A stretch of DNA of 7,362 nucleotides, from contig NYTZ01000153.1 in NCBI GenBank assembly GCA_002683735.1, positions 1 to 7,362 of the forward strand, read 5' to 3'. The notes below the pieces were generated by a model, which did not search any database, had not been told where the DNA came from, and was given only the letters and a program-made list of their open reading frames with translations. This document shows, piece by piece, positions 7,301 to 7,362 of the stretch; positions within the stretch are counted from its first letter, which is position 1; the number at the start of each line of letters is the position of its first letter. This DNA comes from Flavobacteriales bacterium. GTDB lineage: Bacteria > Bacteroidota > Bacteroidia > Flavobacteriales > UA16. The translations under genes were made by a program, and so were the position numbers.

Positions 7301-7362
7301 GATGAAATTGGTTTCGGTGGCTCGGGACAGACCTTCATGGCCACCGAGTCCGTATTCCTGAC
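4223..7362 (+). CDS. Giant secreted Cys-rich repeat protein with alternating beta-rich J modules and GCTD-type repeats (3' partial)
   Basis: An uninterrupted frame runs from the ATG at 4223 through the window end: 1046 whole codons with no stop, so the C-terminus is missing. The ATG is chosen because it puts a basic n-region (Q-R-K-H-R) and a hydrophobic core before 'TQTAAQ', a normal signal peptide; in-frame ATGs at 4256 and 4268 would drop the basic residues. Residues: signal peptide 1-32, J1 38-186, R1 191-242, R2 244-273, J2 277-426, R3 428-479, R4 481-533, J3 534-696, R5 698-751, J4 752-898, R6 899-952, R7 954-1007, J5 from 1008. The protein is acidic and very rich in Cys, Gly, Asp and Asn. 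Repeats of the GCTD type are common in T9SS-exported Flavobacteriales proteins, so a T9SS domain at the missing C-terminus is expected but unseen. Function is unknown; an adhesive or structural extracellular role is inference. Codon use follows the first gene. Confidence 0.95.
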   Translation, partial: MQRKHRSPTGAMPFGMLLVCLVVLMGATQTAAQCPDPEVLLYYEAPCGSGLNTGQSFTAPTTGQLDSLRLARCTGTDTRVVIRGFNGTGAAWNQGPIIGEADLVVSGDSDANACYTSGGNGFSNYEEGWFTFHNLALAEGEQYILHLIDGAAATSCNLSYEGGSAFTNTGEKQGEDLAFDLYFCPGDFTFGCTNPEACNFDPAATAEDGSCAEEDCAGNCGGTAYEDPICGCISDISLAGQCLGCTDAAACNFDATSTVDNGSCYYPDCQGSCPEFLDFYEAPCGTGLNYGQSFTASITGYLNSITIARCTGVNTRLQVRTYNGDGNTWSQGSLIGEANQVFPGNNEPSDCFVSGGNGFSNYVETTFTFTNMGLEAGNQYVFQLVEGVAATGCNINYADGTAFAINGAKPDEDLVFRLSMCPIILNFGCTDDTACNYDESANVEDGSCLFLDCAGTCGGDAYLDPDCGCLDSIEDAGSCVGGIDSAACNFDPTATVGDDSCQFPDCHGDCGGSATLSSCGCIGGNTGIPASACINGCLTEVTASSPNACSPGILYGQSFISTENGLLERIRLKTCCALDAQLVLRRAANLDPCQIEGPQEWNSGEILGYSNLNYSVCAGLEACVTSMGVEGYIWRDFDFGGIPIQSGEGYVMELISGVAIANCEGDYADGNAFGGAGALAEKDLVFSIHICNQDQNWGCTDPTSCTFDPQADQNDGSCLYEDCNGECGGDAVESVGCGCIGGSTGIRTEQCVFGTIRPILANDASICPGTLTGQTLTTAADGFLTGLSFYGPSDEAQTLELRRSNGPNAGELVFTTTRNAVPSDCDQEVSNWLQVSLNHFPVQAGSGYRLDFLDGYGHRTCSADFVEGEGIQNGSAVSTADLAFRLVYRNPAPGELVWGCTTDGFCNYDPDATHDDGSCTIDDCNGDCGGVAYTIEGCGCVAGLTGVEPESCYGCLDDSKCNYDPAASIDDGSCLDYDCNGDCGGSAVLNDRCGCVGGNTGIDPAICLVKCQSDPYLSNYDGAFETDEIGFGGSGQTFMATESVFL
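4334..4780 (+). repeat. J module 1 (unnamed beta-rich domain)
   Basis: About 149 residues beginning 'YEAPCGSGLNTGQSFTA', with later landmarks 'LARCTG', 'GGNGFSNY', 'GEQYILHLIDGAA' and the closing 'EDLAFDLYFC'. J2 repeats these landmarks almost one for one. The alternation of short hydrophobic strands and turns suggests a jelly-roll or galactose-binding-like fold, which is inference. Confidence 0.7.
4793..4948 (+). repeat. Cys-rich GCTD repeat R1
   Basis: 52 residues with eight Cys: 'GCTNPEACNFDPAAT', 'DGSC', 'EDC', 'NCGG', 'ICGC' and the closing 'GQC'. The even Cys count and the fixed D/N positions in 'NFDPxAT-x-x-DGSC' suggest a small disulfide-bonded, possibly Ca2+-binding unit; metal binding is inference. 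Confidence 0.85.
4952..5041 (+). repeat. Cys-rich GCTD repeat R2 (short form)
   Basis: 30 residues that keep the first half of the repeat ('GCTDAAACNFD', 'NGSC', 'PDC', 'GSC') but lack the 'CGG...CGC...C' half. It runs directly into J2, so the normal second half has been replaced by, or lost to, the next module. Only five Cys remain. Confidence 0.85.
5051..5500 (+). repeat. J module 2
   Basis: About 150 residues, the closest relative of J1: 'YEAPCGTGLNYGQSFTA', 'IARCTG', 'GGNGFSNY', 'GNQYVFQLVEGVAATGC', 'YADGTAF' and 'EDLVFRLSMC' line up with J1 at the same spacing. The nucleotide sequences differ at many third positions, so the duplication is not recent. Confidence 0.75.
5504..5821 (+). repeat. 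Cys-rich GCTD repeats R3 and R4
   Basis: R3 (5504-5659) has the full eight-Cys pattern: 'GCTDDTACNYD', 'DGSC', 'LDC', 'TCGG', 'DCGC', 'GSC'. R4 (5663-5821) follows with 'GGIDSAACNFDPTAT', 'DDSC', 'PDC', 'DCGG', 'SCGC', 'SAC'. In R4 the first Cys is Gly (GGC in place of TGC or TGT), leaving seven Cys, and one position in 'DGSC' is D instead of G. Confidence 0.85.
5822..6310 (+). repeat. J module 3 (diverged, Cys-rich)
   Basis: About 163 residues, the longest J unit, with 'YGQSFIS', 'GEGYVMELISGVA', 'YADGNAF' and 'KDLVFSIHIC' aligning to J1 and J2. It lacks the 'YEAPCG' opening and carries extra Cys, including the pair 'TCC', so it probably has additional or rearranged disulfides. Confidence 0.65.
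6314..6475 (+). repeat. Cys-rich GCTD repeat R5
   Basis: 54 residues with eight Cys: 'GCTDPTSCTFDPQAD', 'DGSC', 'EDC', 'ECGG', 'GCGC' and 'EQC'. It is single, with no partner, unlike the R1-R2, R3-R4 and R6-R7 pairs, and the usual N after the second Cys is T. Confidence 0.85.
6476..6916 (+). repeat. J module 4 (diverged, Cys-poor)
   Basis: About 147 residues with 'TGQTLTTAADGFL', 'LELRRSNGP', 'GSGYRLDFLDG' and 'ADLAFRLVY' at the positions of the J1 landmarks. It has only three Cys and no 'YEAPCG' opening, making it the most diverged of the complete J units. Confidence 0.6.
6917..7243 (+). repeat. Cys-rich GCTD repeats R6 and R7
   Basis: R6 (6917-7078) and R7 (7082-7243) are each exactly 54 codons and share 'CNYDPxA', 'DDGSC', 'DCNGDCGG', a 'CGCV' and a final 'xxC'. 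R7 has 'GCLDDSKCNYD', R6 has 'GCTTDGFCNYD'. Both contain eight Cys. The DNA is clearly diverged between them, so selection is acting on the protein. Confidence 0.87.
7244..7362 (+). repeat. J module 5 (start only)
   Basis: The last 39 complete codons contain 'SGQTFMATESVFL', matching the 'GQSFTA...G.L' opening of the other J units. The rest lies beyond the window, so the alternating pattern continues downstream. Confidence 0.5.

Overview
The window looks like a stretch of a Bacteroidota genome, probably of the Flavobacteriales type. The main evidence is a type IX secretion (T9SS) C-terminal sorting domain on the first protein. Supporting evidence is a set of extracellular modules typical of that phylum: LamG/concanavalin-like folds, SbsA-like Ig folds, a BACON-like fold, 'GWNW' repeats and Cys-rich 'GCTDxxACNYD' repeats. 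There is also no clear Shine-Dalgarno sequence at the second gene. Base composition is moderately GC-rich for the phylum. No taxon below order level can be supported.

Layout: two very large genes on the + strand fill almost everything. Bases 1-4143 are the 3' part of a gene that begins upstream of the window. It encodes at least 1380 residues of a multidomain, probably surface-exposed protein. In order it carries an SbsA-like Ig fold, two LamG-like domains, a second Ig-like fold, a BACON-like fold, two 'AFVDDELRG'-type modules flanking two 'GWNW/YGWN' modules, and a T9SS type A sorting domain. Bases 4144-4222 are a 79-base intergenic gap holding a perfect 17-bp hairpin and little else. Bases 4223-7362 are a second gene that starts with a signal peptide and is still open at the window end (at least 1046 codons). 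It alternates about 150-residue beta-rich modules (J1-J5) with 30- to 54-residue Cys-rich repeats (R1-R7) in the order J1-R1-R2-J2-R3-R4-J3-R5-J4-R6-R7-J5.

Taken together, the two genes look like a pair of giant exported proteins built from binding or structural modules, with no recognisable catalytic domain. A role in adhesion, extracellular matrix or glycan binding is the most natural inference, but the sequence does not prove it. The least familiar element is the J module of the second gene, which recurs with a shared signature and which I cannot match to a named family. I see no RNA genes, mobile elements, CRISPR arrays or replication features. Antisense open frames inside both genes look like compositional shadows.
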